This document shows, piece after piece, positions 45,120 to 55,795 of a stretch of 64,000 nucleotides of DNA (the stretch's first letter is position 1; every line of letters starts with the position of its first letter). A program made the position numbers and the translations under genes. Source of the DNA: Cepaea nemoralis (lineage: Eukaryota; Mollusca; Gastropoda; Stylommatophora; Helicidae); NCBI GenBank assembly GCA_014155875.1, contig JACEFZ010001416.1, positions 1 to 64,000 on the forward strand, given 5' to 3'. The notes under the pieces are model-generated. The model ran no database searches and was not told the DNA's origin. It saw only the letters and a list, made by a program, of their open reading frames with translations.

Positions 45120-45475
45120 AATACAATGGATTCATTCGCAACGCTGCATACCTGGAAATGAAGAAGAAGCTAACATATACACAAAGTAAGGTGGAAGACT
45201 ATCTCAGCCTTATACAGACATAACCTATGCTGAGCCAAGAGATGTATAAGAACCGATTATAGAACCCAGTGGAAATTCGAGCATTCAGGACACCAGAAAG
45301 AGGATGCATATTGCAACCGCAGTCGAAAAGCACAAGTACTACTGTTCAGACTTCGGACAGGATACAACAGGCTGAATGTCTACAATTTTAATAAAGTAAA
45401 GATAGGAGATACTGATGAATGTAACTGTGGAATCTGTAAAATGACCACTAAACATTTGCGGCCGGAGTAAAATGA
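45120..45475 (+). mobile_element. LINE RNase H end fragment
   Basis: The plus strand reads RLQWIHSQRCIPGNEEANIY (the RNase H H...GNE motif), then after breaks GHNRLNVYNFNKVKIGDTDE, CNCGICKMTTKHL. It is the same tail family as 22095-22410. Confidence 0.82.
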
Positions 45476-45508
45476 TGGCTAAATGTGTTCAAAACAGTGT
45501 ACTCCCTT

Positions 45509-45725
45509 AGTGAATTTAAACACATAAGTCACAAACAGTATGGTGCATCATTTATTGCCTGGCATATTACGCTGCATCTCGTGCATATTGCAGAGTTATA
45601 TATTTATATTAAGATATAACTCTCTATGATATATAACTGTGAAGTATGCACGTGACGAGATACTGTCAAATATGTCAGGCAGTGAATCATGAAGCATATT
45701 GTTTGTAGCTAAATATATGATATCA
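45509..45725. mobile_element. Foldback (inverted-repeat) element
   Basis: The left arm (TTATTGCCTGGCATATTACGC, TGCATCTCGTGCATA, GAGTTATATATT) is repeated inverted at 45620-45715. Arms of about 80-95 bp surround a short AT centre. Related single arms occur at 23015, 27650 and 28406. There is no coding capacity, so it is a MITE-like family. Confidence 0.85.
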
Positions 45726-45779
45726 TTCAGGTCTTTGTCAGATATGACTGAGCTACTGTATGACAGTACTACCTGCTTC

Positions 45780-46130
45780 TTTTAGCGCCGAATGTTGGGC
45801 GGTGTTTACCAAACCCGACACGCCACTTTGCGCCAACGGCTTAGGGCGAAGGAGCGCAATTGGGAGGATTCGAGCCCTATCCTGGTGCGAAGAAATGCAA
45901 CCTAAAGACTAAATGTCATGGCAGGGCAGGCCAGGTCCTACTTCTTGGTTGGCAACTGGTCTAGGATCGAAGCTCCGACAAGCGCTTTGCTGTTCCAGCA
46001 GCTTCTGCAGCTTGTCTTGTTCCAGGTATATTGGTGCTATCTTTCCTCTGAAGTAAACTTGGCAGGATGAGAGAAGGATCAGGCTGCATGGGCAACACAC
46101 GGTCTCCTCAATTTAGCCCAGATTTTGGGC
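45780..46130 (-). repeat. Dispersed repeat, inverse of 27790-28150
   Basis: Reverse-complemented it shares GGAACAAGACAAGCTGCAGAAG, CGGAGCTTCGATCCTAGACC and TTTAGTCTTTAGGTTG with 27790-28150. It is also attached to a foldback arm, so the composite may be one longer transposon. Confidence 0.8.
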
Positions 46131-46214
46131 TATTTTAAGCACAATGTAACAAACTGTCGTTTGTCAAGTGGCAAGGTGCCAATAAACATGTGTTATAGGA
46201 GTCTCCAAATGATG

Positions 46215-46340
46215 CAGAATAGAGACAAATATTTGGGCATACACGCGCTGCATTTGAAGACAAGTCCTATAAAGACGTAAAAATGTTTCAGTTGACTTCT
46301 GCTTTTTTTACATTTATTCCCATCGACGTCTGAGATCGAA
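46215..46340 (+). mobile_element. LINE 3' tail fragment
   Basis: The terminal sequence GGGCATACACGCGCTGCATTTG, then AAGACGTAAAAATGTTTCAG, corresponds to the end of the RNase H LINE tail, seen also at 13880-13915. Short and degraded. Confidence 0.55.
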
Positions 46341-46364
46341 AGAAGAAGAAGTATAAAAGGCACA

Positions 46365-46490
46365 TTATAAAGCAATAATTTATGTCGAAATGTTATGTGC
46401 GACAAGCCATAAAGTAATAATGTATCTTAAAATATGATGTGCGACAAGCTATAAAGGAATACATTATATTTAAATTGATATGTAAGATAA
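46365..46490 (+). repeat. About 50-bp tandem repeat, 2-3 copies
   Basis: ATGTGCGACAAGCYATAAAG recurs at 46395 and 46436 with diverged flanks. Confidence 0.65.
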
Positions 46491-47755
46491 GTTATGATGC
46501 AATTATTCTTGTTCATTGACATTACAGTGACGTTTATCTGTAAATACATATTTTTGTATCTTTCTGTTTCAGTTACAGAATCGGAGATAAAACAGTGGTA
46601 AGTGCCTTTCATTATTTTATCTTGCTTATAAAGTAGAATCCCGCTCATACGACAAGTCAAAGGCCAGACATTCGACGGGAATCGAATATCGTGAAAAAGC
46701 AAAGCATTTGCTTCTCTGTGTATGCAACATCTGAATACACGTTTACGCTTCCATGTACGGAGTGCGCAATAGAGCGAGCCGAACGAGAACTACGGAAGTA
46801 AGATGATTTACAACTATGAGATATCACATAGCCGTAATGAAATGGTAAACATATGAGGGGGAATGAAATTAAAACCTTAAATCTCCAATTGAGTCTTTGA
46901 GTTGTCCATACAGGTGGAAATGACTTGGGGCTAGGCCTGGCGATTACGGGTGATGTGGTACACACTGACAGTGGAGGTTTTCTATGGTTTCGAATGTTAC
47001 ACTGAAGGTACTGGCTCGAGCATTATCGTGTTGCAAAAGGATACCTTTACTCAGAAGTCCACATCGTTTCGATTTGATTGCGGGTCGAAACTTACAACTC
47101 CACACGTACATTTGCTGACTGACAGGCATGCATCACCATATTGGCTTTCATTCGCTGATGAATTTATATAGGTTCATCCTTCACTGATTAGAAACCGGAT
47201 AACAGACCGATGCTCATCTTTAGTGCATGCCAAAAGTGGGGCGGCCATCTTTAAACTGTCCTCATGATGTTACCGTGTTCGTCTATACAGTAATGTCACG
47301 TGCTTAACACCCTTGACATCCTTAACAACAATATTGACAGGTTACAAGAAAATGGTATGGTTATTGTAATTTCTGTCACACATTTAAGGTTGTTATTTGA
47401 AGCCCTCCTGTACACAGGAAGAAAACCATTTTTAATTTCTACTTAGGATAATGAAGTAAGGGCACTGGTCTCCCCATCTGATCTCACCGGGCCTATTTTA
47501 TGTAGCGGCGTAAACTGTCAGGCCCCAATGGCAGTATCTGCAATGGGATTGCCTTTAAATGTCACAACTGACTATGCCTTATGGGGATATTTGAACTCTG
47601 GACAGAAAAGTACACTAGCTAACACCATACCACAAGTGCTGTATGTAACTTGTTAACTGTCGCCATGAATTATTATATGAGTTAGTTGCATGTCCAAAAC
47701 AGGACTACACAATCAACCCTATCATGTATTGATGGATTTTAATTTTCAAGATAAT
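46491..47755. other. No gene seen
   Basis: Frames of 60-102 codons in overlapping phases. I recognise nothing. Confidence 0.35.
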
Positions 47756-47759
47756 TTTG

Positions 47760-47860
47760 CATTCAGAAGTTTGCCATTGCTTTCTGAACGGTTGACACTC
47801 ATACTATTATTAAAATCAACGCAGAACCAACTGCTCCCGAATCGCCTGCGGCTTACTTTG
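47760..47860 (-). mobile_element. SINE fragment (250-bp family)
   Basis: AGTTTGCCATTGCTTTCTGAACG is the inverse of the SINE body, followed by the inverse of its GATTTGGCAACAGACCGC-type segment. Confidence 0.8.
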
Positions 47861-48240
47861 AGTTCAGTAAACTGCGTTCACTGCCATAAACCACATACGA
47901 ACTGTTGCCACAGCAGTGGTAAATAACGGCCTGCTTCACAATATTGAATAGAAATACAAGTTCAACCTTTACATGCCTGGAGTCTCATGCTATATATAGC
48001 AGGAGACGGCATTTCTGAGCAAGTCGTCTCCTGTGATCTACTTCAGTGAGTGACTTTGAAGTGAAACAAGTACTCAGACCTTTCATTCAGTATTGATTTT
48101 TCTACAAGTTCTTTTTGTTTCACCAGTTATCCCCTAGCTGGCTCAATTACACCAGAGATGGGTTCATCTCTTCCAACAACGAGCTCCGTAAATAGAATAC
48201 TGAAGATTATGTGGCTTTGAAGGCTGTAGGTTGAAGAATA
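47861..48240. other. No gene; short perfect stem-loop
   Basis: AGGAGACG and CGTCTCCT (48001-48032) form an 8-bp inverted repeat around a 16-nt loop. Confidence 0.5.
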
Positions 48241-48244
48241 TTTG

Positions 48245-48690
48245 CAATTTATCTTTGTCAACTGACGTGAGGGAAAAAACAAGTCTTAAGAGATATATTG
48301 AGGAAATCATAATTTACAGAAGCGAATCATGGACAGTTGGCAGACAAGTGAGAAATTATCTGGGCGGATAGAAAAAAAACAAAAAACGATATCTTGAAAG
48401 AAGTTAACTCAGAACGATAACTGGTTACTCGCATCAGAAGAAGACAGTCCACATTATTTGGACATGTCAAGAGAAGAGGAAAGGTGGATTTTATCATCGC
48501 AATGGGAAAGTTGGAGGGGAAATGGGGCTGGGGAAGACCAAGAGAGAAAACACCGTACAGTTTGACATTATGGCATGGAGGAACAAAGGTATTAGTAATG
48601 ATTCGCAGCATTGGAGACAGAAGGCTGTGGGCAGATGTGGTCGCCAAAGCCACACGGTATAGATGATAAGAAAGAGAAAAGCATGGTGGT
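48245..48690 (+). mobile_element. LINE 3' fragment
   Basis: The plus strand reads ESWTVGR, then HIIWTCQEKR-type sequence out of frame, and in the 60-codon frame at 48484 GKLEGKWGWGRPREKTPYSL and TLWHGGTKVL. It is the same tail as 52160-52450 and is a distinct subfamily from VTTGKIEGKR. Confidence 0.85.
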
Positions 48691-49015
48691 CAGATATTTT
48701 ACAACAGTCCTAATGCACACTCAGCGTCTGTGACTTGAGGGTTGTGCACCCAGTTTCACAATATGCCATATCTGATTTGAAGTCAGCTGCAAGCTGTATT
48801 TGAGGGGACCGATGAGCGTTAATTTTCGTAATGGTATGGGCTTTAGCTGGGCAAAGTGTTAAAATGATATTTTCTAGAAAATCACAAACATTCAATAAAT
48901 GCTGAGTTGATTACGGCATCGTGTAAATGACATACAACCAAAGTGTAAACACAGGTTGTGTCCTTACCACCCCCCCCCCCTCCTCCATTATTCATAACCT
49001 ATATAGGCAGGATCT
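48691..49015. other. No gene seen
   Basis: Includes a poly-C run at 48969-48980. Possibly SINE-derived at 48830-48920 (AAATCACAAACATTCAATAAATG). Confidence 0.4.
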
Positions 49016-49019
49016 GTAA

Positions 49020-49790
49020 AGAAACAAGTCAAACAGAGGCCGCAACAACAGCATATTACGAACAGAACATAGATGAAGAACCAACTGCAAATTACACCAA
49101 TAAGAACTCCTATTTGCGTACGATAAAGTACTAATAAAAAAATCAGAAGTGGAATTACAAGACCACGTGAATAGTCCAAGTGAAGTGTATAAGGAACATA
49201 CATCAAAATTAGCATCATTAAAACAGAGGTAATGACTATAACTAAAGAAGAAACACCAACACAGATTCATCTACAAGAACACATACTGAAACAAGTAAAG
49301 GGCTTCGAGTACTTGGGAAATATAATATCATCAAATGCCAAGTCATAAGACGAGATCGAAAATAGATGTAATAAGGCAAACCAACACTTTGGACATATGG
49401 CACCAATACTAAAAAACAATACGAATCAATAGTTACTAAGAAAGCACACTACAACACAATCTTTCTACCAACTCTATGCTACCAATGCCAAACCTGGACA
49501 TTGATAGGAAAAGAGATAAATAAAATCACAACAACATAAATGAGATTCCTGAGAAATATACTCAATATATCAAGAAGAGAGGAAGTCAGAAATAAAGAAA
49601 ACAGAACTAGAGAGGGAGTTATAGCAGCGCTAGATTTTATCAGAAAACAGTAAGTTAAATGATTTGGCCATATAACTAGATTACCAACTTGCAGTATACC
49701 ACGAAAAAAGCAATAATGTACAGACTAAATGGAAGCAGAGGAAGAGGCCGGCAGCGTAAGCAATAGACAGGGGAAATAACAGAATCCATG
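49020..49790 (+). mobile_element. LINE RT C-terminal fragment, third subfamily
   Basis: The plus strand reads KGFEYLGNIISSNAKS, stop, DEIENRCNKANQHFGHMAPI, LPTLCYQCQTWTLIGKEINK and FLRNILNISRREEVRNKENR with several stops, then GVIAALDFIRKQ and FGHITRLP. This is the usual order after the RT core (YLG..I, E-W-like, GH motif). Confidence 0.85.
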
Positions 49791-50274
49791 GGAATATCGA
49801 TATTTGAAGCCCATAAACGGGCACTCTCTCGCTGTTTATGCTTTACCTCAACACCGCAAGGCACAAGAGGAACAAGACGACATGAGGATGAGATGATAAA
49901 CACACGCCTTTTAAATGGTGGTAGCCAGATGGGGCCCAAAGTAGCTGAAACTAGCTCGAATTGTTTGCATACATTTAATTCTTTGTCAATAGTTTTCGAA
50001 AAATCTAATTTTTGTTATAAATCGGATTTTCCATGACCTCATATTTGGATATGCCAATCCAGGTTTTGTTTAGGTTAAGGATCGCTTTCCATGCAAACGG
50101 ACATCTCCATCAGAGCTCCTGTCCCCTCCAATAGATCACACAAGGAGCACCTCAGAACAACAGTGTACAAACTCCGTAGCATCGGCAAGGATCCATATAT
50201 GTATTGAAGTAGTGCACAATATACAGTAGTTAGAAGTTAGTTGCATGTCCATTACAGTACGCTGCTGTGAACCT
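49791..50274. other. No gene seen
   Basis: Continuation of degraded LINE-like tail to about 49930, then unassigned sequence. Confidence 0.4.
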
Positions 50275-50425
50275 TAGCATTGTTCGACTGTTTGTGATTT
50301 CCTGGACCAGCTTTAATTTAAGTAGTTTGCCATTGCATTCTGAGCAACCGACGCTTATACCGTTGAAATCAACGCAAGGCGGTCTACTTCCCAATCGCCT
50401 GAAGCTGATTTCAACCTTCGACTCT
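50275..50425 (-). mobile_element. SINE (250-bp family), minus orientation
   Basis: The inverse body CTGTTTGTGATTTCCTGG, AGTAGTTTGCCATTGCATTC and GATTTCAACCTTCG. The head is missing. Confidence 0.8.
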
Positions 50426-51029
50426 GAAAGTCAGACATTGTCAAACGCGTTCACTGCCCTTGATCCACAGACGATCTAGTAACACGGGAATTATATTTAG
50501 AAACGAGCCACGCAGCAGTCGGTCTAAAGTAGTTCTGGAGAATGCTACAACCAGAGCTGCTTTAGGACACTCGGAGTAAAGTAATAGTGCAATAACATAG
50601 AGGTATAAAGGATATAGCTACATACAGTGGAACACTAGCAATAGTGGTATTGTCAGTTTTGGTGCCCACTAAGGCAGGTGTAGCCAGGGCCCTTTAGGAT
50701 CAGATGAATTGTGATGAAGAACAGATTGATCTTCTTGGTCTGGGGAGTGTGGTGCGAAAGGCAGTGGCCAGAGATTTTGGCCGATACTCAGAACTCAGAA
50801 GAAATGCCAGACGAACATGTAATCAGACTGTAACTGGTATCAATAGTATTAGGCATCTTCGCTGGTTGTTGAAGATAAGGAACGGTAGGTGTATGGGAAT
50901 GTACCGAATGTTTTTATGTCAGTTCTTCATTCAGCTCAAGTATCAATCGAAGTAAATGGACTATAAATATTAGCTGGATAGTCGCATCATGCGGTTAACA
51001 AAACTATACCAAATGTGATTTGTTCTAAT
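50426..51029. other. No gene seen
   Basis: An 83-codon frame at 50704-50955 has an ordinary composition (for example GRYSELRRNARRTCNQTVTG), but no domain or splice context is recognised. Confidence 0.35.
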
Positions 51030-51183
51030 CTAGAAGAAATCTATCCAGTTGACCAAAGTTATGTTCATATCTTGTCTAATCTAAAAGAAATTTATCAAAA
51101 TGATCAAAGTTGTATTCACATCTTGTCTAGTCTGGAAGAAATCTATTTAGTTGATCAATGTTGTGTTCTGAGAGTATTCTGAC
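51030..51183 (+). repeat. 51-bp minisatellite, left part
   Basis: About three units of TCTAGAAGAAATCTATCCAG, TTGATCAAAGTT and a RTGTTCATATCTTG segment, interrupted on the right by a SINE. Confidence 0.9.
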
Positions 51184-51432
51184 TTTTGGGATGCTCCGTG
51201 GCGAAGTGGTCAAGCTGTTTGACTCCGGCTCCGAAGGTTGTGGGTTCGATTCCGGCCGCGTTCTTTGGTTCACGAGTGAAATTTTTTGGAAATTCCTGTG
51301 GGTCGTCGCTACAGCTACGGAGTTCGTGCTTTGTGCGACGCTTTCCGCACTGCAGAAAGATATCAAGTCATATGGGATAAAAGCCGGTGCAATAAAGACG
51401 ACCCTATCAACTTTTAAGCGACATTTTTTAAA
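51184..51432 (+). mobile_element. tRNA-derived SINE inside the 51-bp minisatellite
   Basis: A box TGGCGAAGTGG at 51199-51209 and B box GGGTTCGATTCC at 51242-51253, 32 nt apart, are tRNA-like. The body has GCTACGGAGTTCGTGCTTTG and CATATGGGATAAAAGCCGG, then an A-rich end. The flanks ATGTTGTGTTC (before) and AAGTTGTATTC (after) may be a decayed target duplication or two minisatellite units. Body-only copies lie at 11289 and 25089. Confidence 0.9.
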
Positions 51433-52010
51433 AGTTGTATTCATAGTTTGTCTATTCTAGAAGAAATCTATCCAATTGATCAAAGTTGTGTTCATATCGT
51501 GTCTAATCTAGAAGAAATCAATCCAGCTGATCCAAGGTGTGTTAATATCTTGTCTAATCTAGAAGAAATCCATCCAATTGATCAAGGTTTATCTGGTCTC
51601 AACATAGAAGCAATCTATCTGATCGATCGAAGTTATGTTCGTATCTGGTATAATGTAGAAGAAATATATGCAACTGATCAAAGTTATTTTCATATGTTGT
51701 CTAATCTAGAAGAAATCTATTCAATTTATCAAAGTTATGTTCATATCTCGTCTAACCTAGACGTAATTTATCAAACTGATCAAATTTATGTTTATATCTG
51801 GTATAATCTAGAAGCAATCTAACCAGTTGATCAAAGTTATGTTCATATTTTGTCTAATCTAGAAGAAATATATCCAACTGATCAACGCTGAGTTCGTATC
51901 GTGCTTAATCTAGAAGACATTTATCCAGTTGATCAAAATTGTGTTCATATCTTGTTTAATCTAAGAGAAATGTATCCAGTTGATCAAGGTTGTGCTCATA
52001 TCTTGTCAAT
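51433..52010 (+). repeat. 51-bp minisatellite, right part, about 11 units
   Basis: Same unit as 51030-51183. The 51-bp period equals 17 codons, so a 124-codon frame (51448-51822) shows a 17-residue repeat of the form LEEIYPIDQSYVHILSN. There is no start context or splice site to suggest real coding. Confidence 0.93.
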
Positions 52011-52159
52011 AACCAGGCTTCATTACCTCTCTGCAGGCACAAAGGATTTAGGAAAGATTGTCCAGACGGAAAGTTAACGTTGGAGGTAAGATATCTAGCT
52101 ACATGTTATGTATATTCCATCTTGACTACGTTCATGCTAAATAAATTAGGAAGGGACAC

Positions 52160-52450
52160 GATGTGCAATGAAGATATCTTGAATAGAGTTAACTCAGAAA
52201 GAGAATTGGTTACCCGCACCTGACTAAACAATCCGCACTCATTGGGCATGTCATGAGAAGGAAAAAGATGGAGTAAGTCGTCGCAACGGGAAAGTTGGAA
52301 GGGAGGAGAGCCAGGGGGAGACTAAGAGCGGAGATGCTGGATAGTCTGACACCCTGGCATGGAGGAACAGCAGTATCAGAAATGACCGGCAGCACAGGAG
52401 ACATAGAGCTGTGGAGGGTCATGACCACCATCGCCACACGACATGGACTA
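52160..52450 (+). mobile_element. LINE 3' fragment
   Basis: Starts with NRVNSERELVTRT. After a stop and frame change it gives GHVMRRKK, ATGKLEGRRARGRLRAEMLD and LTPWHGGTAVSEM. It is close to the fragment at 48245-48690. Confidence 0.88.
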
Positions 52451-53565
52451 TAAGAAGAAGATGTCCTTTATAGCAGAGCTTTGGAATCTAGGTCGCGCAA
52501 TCGCACCAGCTGTTGCCATTACCCCGTATGGACAGCAGTCACCTTCAAATTGATAAGCTTTTGAGGGTGAAACCGTGGGTAGCTGCACTTTGTGGCTGAC
52601 TCAGTCACAGGATTGTTAATCATGTGCCAGGGATGGACCCTAATACAAATTTTCCTTGAGGTTGAACGGGGTAGGGGTAATGGTAGAATCGATTAGAAAA
52701 AGAAAAACCAACACACAGAGTTGTACAATAACAGAAGCTGCCTGTCACTTCCTGCTATGGGATAGTTACCATGGTAAACGTTTTGTGTTTGCTTCGAAGA
52801 AATCACACCTAACGTCTCTTCGTGTCTTCACCACGACACCGTGATCGTAGCCCTAAAGGGAAACAAATCATAGTAACACCCTAGATCCCATGAACATGTC
52901 ACAGAGCATGCCGCAAAACATGTCGTAAAAGGCTACTAAAGAGGGTTGTTTCACAACGTAGAAAAAAGATCAACCGTCATCTAACCAACCATGAACTACA
53001 TTCTTGGTTGTGGGCCTACGCTTCACTAGGAATATTCAGGGTAGGAGAAGAAGAGGATATTATTGCCAGTATATCCCCGATCCAATCAGTTCCCATCATT
53101 ATATTGATCATCGATTACTAACACATTTTACACTTATATCTGTTACCTTGCTTGCCCATGGTACGATCTTCCAACAAATGGTCCAACAAACAGACTTTCT
53201 CTTACATTGTTGCCTTGCTTGTCTCTATTCTGTAATTGTGACGTTTAAGAAGCGGCCCCTTTCACGCCTTCAGGCGTACTGGGTACTGGGTATGTGGTGA
53301 TAGCCCCATTTTGTTATACACCAACTGGTGATCGATGGGTGACTTTTGCTTGTTTGTTCGTGCGTTCGCTCGCTTTGAACTCAAGCGTAGCCCATACACG
53401 TGTTACTACTTCTAGTAGCACTGGACTGATGTTTGCGTGTGGATTCGTTTTCTCTATTACAAGTGCTCCTCGCCATTAGGCAAACCCACTCCGATATCAG
53501 AGGTACTTGTAATTAACGTCCTCAAGTCAAGGACGTAAAAATAACAGTGTTGTCCAAATGACAAG
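52451..53565. other. No gene seen
   Basis: A 98-codon frame at 53004 and others in the same area show no recognisable domain. Confidence 0.35.
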
Positions 53566-53569
53566 TGGA

Positions 53570-53655
53570 GAGGTTGAACCCGCTAGCTCGGCATCAGCAC
53601 ACGGGAAGTTTAAGAACGAACGCTCTTATCCATTCGGTAATATTGACCTCCGATG
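53570..53655 (-). mobile_element. tRNA-like SINE head
   Basis: On the minus strand TATTACCGAATGGATAAGAGCG is an A-box-like region and AGCGGGTTCAACCTCTCC holds the B box. It matches the fragment at 12099-12175. Confidence 0.75.
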
Positions 53656-53799
53656 GGTGATTCATTTCCAGTTTACGTATTCAGAAACCTAGTTACCTTA
53701 GACATGTCTGTGGAGAGAACAATAGATCTGTGAGCGGTCAACGGATATCTGCCATGTCAGACAGATCAAAGGGATTAAGTGTCTCTTCGAGGGCTAAAT

Positions 53800-53915
53800 G
53801 GATCCGTGGTTAGTGAATGGAAAGTAAGTAGATCCGATATTAGTCAATTGAAAGTAAATAGATCTGATGTAAGTGAATTGAAAGTGAATAGATCTTTTGG
53901 AAGTATACGGATATG
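53800..53915 (+). repeat. 33-bp tandem repeat, 3-4 copies
   Basis: The unit is GTAAGTGAATTGAAAGTRAA plus TAGATCYGAT, imperfect. Confidence 0.85.
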
Positions 53916-53981
53916 TGAGTACCGAATATATCTTTAGAATGTTAATGGAGCCTTGATAGTAAATCCATCCATCCATTATGT

Positions 53982-54398
53982 TCATATACGAAGGGGGCTG
54001 AGTGGTCTCGAGATATGGTGTCCGCCTCGAGTGCTGGAGGTCCCGGGTTCAGGCCCCGGTGAGGACCGGGATTTATTTAAAATGTCCACCTGGACTTCCA
54101 GTAATAAAATTTCCCCTGGTCTCTGGGTAGTGAGATCGGACGCCCGTGTGTATTGTTGCGCACGTAAAAAATCCCTTGGCAGTTGGAAATCGAAAAAGAG
54201 TAGCATAACGGCGCTGCCCGGGCAAAATTTCTGGTTAAAAATCTACCCAAAGTATTTCAGGATCCTCGCCGATGCAACAGAGTTCGTGCATTGAGCTGAG
54301 TTTCTCCAGACTCAGGTTTGAGTTAGGAGGAAAACGGAGCACTTATGGGTTAAACCGTGTGCCTTGATGTTGATCCAACGACTAAACTAAACTAAACT
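53982..54398 (+). mobile_element. Full-length tRNA-derived SINE with (ACTAA)n tail and target duplication
   Basis: It is flanked by the 11-bp direct repeat ATCCATTATGT (53971-53981 and 54399-54409). The head carries GGCTGAGTGG (A box) at 53996-54005 and GGGTTCAGGCCCC (B box) at 54045-54057. The tail is ACTAA repeats at 54381-54398. The middle includes TTGGCAGTTGGAAATCG and AACAGAGTTCGTGCATTGAG. It inserted precisely into the (ATCC)n-type end of the LINE at 54399-55240. It is 417 bp long, a different family from the 250-bp SINE. Confidence 0.95.
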
Positions 54399-55240
54399 AT
54401 CCATTATGTGCCATGCCGGTAAGCGTGGGCGGTCACTTTCTGCAATCCCACCCGATCACCAGAGTCGTGAATCAGCTCCGTGTTCCTTTCTCGACCATGC
54501 CACGTGGCCAAGCCATCCAGGTATTTACTTCTCGGACTTCCCCTTTTGTCTCTTCCCTTCGATCTTGCCAGTCGTCACCAAGTTCTCCAAGTCACTTCTT
54601 CTCATAACATGCCCAAACCATTTTGACTGTCTACGTCTAATGACTCTAATAAGTTTACGATCTTCATTTGTTTCTTGAAGGACTTGTTCATTGGCTTTTC
54701 TGTCTGTCCGTGGTATTCTTTGCATTTTCCTCAGAAACCACATCTCCACAGCCATCAGATGTTTTTCAGCTTGACTGCTCATTGTCCACGCTTCACATCC
54801 ATACAAAAGTACAGGTTCTATGTAGCACTTCAACACTCTTTTTCTCATTTCAATTGATATTTTTTTATTGATCAGTATGTTTTTCATCTTACAAAAGGCT
54901 ACCTTCGCAATGACAATTCTTGTTCTAATCTCTTCAAGGCATCTCCCATCAGGTGTTATTACTGTTCTGATATAACTGTATCGATTCATTTGCTTAAGAA
55001 TATGCCCATTTACTCGTATATCACATTGTGATATTTCCTTCTTCCCAGTGACGACCATAATCTGCGTCTTCTTAATATTCAGTTCTAACCCTAGTTGTTC
55101 ACTGTGTGCAACAACCACATCTACCAAATTTTGCAGGTCCTGCTCATTGTCTGCAATCAAGACTGTATCACCTGCATATCTAATGTTATTGATGTATCGT
55201 CCCCCAGTGTTACAGTACATAGATCGTTCGAAATGAAACA
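54399..55240 (-). mobile_element. LINE RT C-terminal part, most complete copy of its family
   Basis: A 238-codon frame (54525-55241) covers RYINNIRYAGDTVLIADNEQ (RT motif C, where YADD has become YAGD), LGLELNIKKTQIMVV, NRYSYIRTVITPDGR and KVAFCKMKNILINKKISIEM. It then continues with CYIEPVLLYGCEAWTMSSQA, RRRQSKWFGHVMRRSDLENL and VTTGKIEGKR. The RT fingers/palm upstream and the endonuclease are missing. The second catalytic Asp is changed to Gly, so it is dead as well as truncated. It is a good reference for the fragments at 9653, 31721 and 43845. Confidence 0.94.
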
Positions 55241-55246
55241 TATGTT

Positions 55247-55575
55247 CGGAAAGTAAATAGTTCTTTTAGAGGTGAATACGAGAATGTCCTTGAGAGTAAA
55301 CGGTTTTATGAGAATTAAATATATCTTTGCAAGTAACTAGTTCTTTGAGAGGTAAAAAGGAGTATGTCCTTGATGATAAACTGTTTTGTGAGAAATTAAC
55401 CATATCTTTGGCAAGTAAATAGTTCTTTGAGAGGTAAAGACAAGTATGTCTTTGAGAGTAAACGGTTGTGTGGAAAATTAAACATATCTTTGGCAAGTAA
55501 ATAGTTCTTTGAGAGGTAAATACGAGTATGACCCTGAGAGTAAACGGTTAAACATATCTTTGGAGAGTATATGCA
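55247..55575 (+). repeat. Minisatellite, unit about 85 bp, four copies
   Basis: The unit has AAGTAAATAGTTCTTTGAGAGG, then ACGAGTATGTCCTTGAGAG and TAAACGGTTTTGTGAGAA, decayed toward the right. Confidence 0.88.
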
Positions 55576-55585
55576 CCTTGTAAAG

Positions 55586-55795
55586 TTAAAATCAAGGACA
55601 TTGTTAAAAACAAGGACACTATTAAAATCAAGTACACTATTAAAGTCAAGGACACTTTTAAAGTCAAGGACACTGTTAAAGCCAAGGACATTGTTAAAGT
55701 CAAGGACACTTTTAAAGTCAAGGACACCGTTAAAACCAAGGACACTGTTAAAATCAAGGACATTGTTAAAATCAAGGACACTTTTCCAAGTCTTG
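55586..55795 (+). repeat. 18-bp minisatellite, about 11 copies
   Basis: TTAAARTCAAGGACACTG units with A/T and C variants. The unit is in frame (6 codons) and gives an artefactual repeat peptide. Confidence 0.93.

Noticed and set aside
51199..51253. Functional tRNA genes at B-box-like sites (17330, 25262, 51199, 53996, 57463)
   Set aside because: Each has SINE body and tail, the cloverleaf is incomplete, and copies are dispersed. They are SINE promoters, not tRNA genes.
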